A DNA stretch of 64,000 nucleotides from Phoenix dactylifera (lineage: Eukaryota > Streptophyta > Magnoliopsida > Arecales > Arecaceae): contig NW_024067850.1 of the NCBI RefSeq assembly GCF_009389715.1, forward strand, positions 1 to 64,000, read 5' to 3'. The notes below the pieces were generated by a model, which was not told where the DNA came from, made no database searches, and was given only the letters and a program-made list of their open reading frames with translations. Shown here piece by piece: positions 63,401 through 64,000 of this stretch (within the stretch, counting starts at the first letter, position 1; each line of letters starts with the position of its first letter). The position numbers were made by a program, and so were the translations under genes.

Positions 63401-64000
63401 GCATGGAGGCCAAACCCCCGTTACTTGGTTGTCATCGACCAAGTCTTCGACACGTGGGACTCAGCCACGGATTTGCATGAGAAAATGAAGGCTGCCACAA
63501 CAAGGCTGGGTGAGGAAGGAAGACGCTTCGCTGATGGCCATGATGCGAAGATGGAGGGAGCGAAAGGACGTTTGGAGCGGAAGGTAGACCTCGTCGGGAG
63601 CCATGCACATGGTTTGAACGACGTGGGTAGCGGGGAATAGTTTGCCGATGGGATAGCCCATCTTTTCATCGGTTAGTTATCAAGGCATCACGTCAGAAAT
63701 TAAAGGAGGGAAGGAGGGAAGGTTCAGTATGGTTTTTCTCTTGTTTATTCCGAGTATAATGGGTGGCTCTCACCCGAAGTAGAGCCTTATCACTTAAAGC
63801 ATTTCTTTATCCCATCCCATTCGTCGTCTCCTTCTCTCTCGTTCCCTCTCGTTCTCTTTCTCTGGCTGGGATTTAATCGATTGGTATCAGAGCCAGAGGA
63901 TGTCGAACAAAGAACAGATCAAGCGGTTGGAAGTTGAAATGGGCGTTGTACAAGAGGAGCTTCGCGGCTTGGACCTGCGAGTGGAGGGGCGCTTCACTGA
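63401..64000 (+). mobile_element. LTR retrotransposon, 5' end (LTR, PBS, start of gag)
   Basis: The primer-binding site TGGTATCAGAGC (63,882-63,893), complementary to the 3' end of initiator methionine tRNA, marks the end of a 5' LTR at about 63,880. A first ORF opens at 63,900 (MSNKEQIKRLEVEMGVVQEE...), a helical, charged start like many plant gag proteins. The element continues past the window. The LTR's left edge is uncertain; 63,401 is only a working boundary. Superfamily is undecided from this much (Ty3/gypsy is more likely than Ty1/copia, inference). It lies in sense orientation in TFB1 intron 2. Whether the whole element is intact cannot be judged. Confidence 0.75.
63882..63893 (+). 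promoter_or_regulatory. Primer-binding site (tRNA-iMet)
   Basis: TGGTATCAGAGC is the standard plant LTR-retrotransposon PBS complementary to initiator tRNA-Met, seven bases before the first ATG of the downstream ORF. Confidence 0.9.

Overview
The window is nuclear DNA from a flowering plant, most likely a monocot. Its intron-poor genes (MAPKK, UFGT, F-box/kelch) are extremely GC-rich at third codon positions, a commelinid-monocot habit, while intergenic DNA and introns are AT-rich and full of retroelements and MITEs. A palm or a relative would fit the long introns (one is 6.3 kb) and the repeat mix, but that is inference. I see no bacterial, organellar or viral-genome features.

Layout. 1-2.85 kb: the 3' part of a Ty3/gypsy (Tat-like) LTR element with an antisense ORF, polypurine tract and 3' LTR. 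3.8-4.9 kb (+): an intact single-exon group C MAP kinase kinase (MKK4/5 type) with a chain of overlapping upstream ORFs. 5.3-18 kb: a gene-poor stretch of LINE tails and two decayed, intron-retaining pseudogenes, aspartate carbamoyltransferase (9.2-12.8 kb) and a CBL-interacting protein kinase (16.3-18.0 kb); the second carries a SINE with a 16-bp target duplication. 19.5-22.0 kb (+): a two-exon flavonoid/anthocyanidin 3-O-glucosyltransferase of 460 aa. 24.2-25.5 kb (-): a three-exon R2R3-MYB of subgroup 14 (333 aa). 25.6-33.9 kb: gene-poor, with MITEs, microsatellites and a perfect 25-bp hairpin. 34.2-44.2 kb (+): a complete six-exon RPT2 gene (26S proteasome regulatory subunit 4, 445 aa), with an Au-like SINE in intron 2 and an RTE-type LINE plus a MITE in intron 5. 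48.0-49.1 kb (-): an intact F-box/kelch gene (384 aa). 49.3-62 kb: a LINE remnant, a Tourist-like MITE, a solo LTR with perfect target duplication, a tandem duplication and a pair of related MITEs. 62.2-63.0 kb (+): the first two exons of TFB1 (TFIIH p62), followed by the start of another LTR retrotransposon that runs off the window edge.

The six host genes look independent: signalling, flavonoid glycosylation, transcription, proteolysis and basal transcription/repair, with no shared pathway or operon-like order. UFGT and the MYB converge but belong to unrelated roles. I found no strong case for a new multi-gene system. The most interesting signals are the chained uORFs before the MAPKK, the perfect hairpin near 27.5 kb, the SINE inside the CIPK pseudogene, and repeat insertions close to or inside working genes. 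Exon boundaries were set by reading GT/AG sites and protein-family conservation by eye; family names come from recognised motifs, not a database search.
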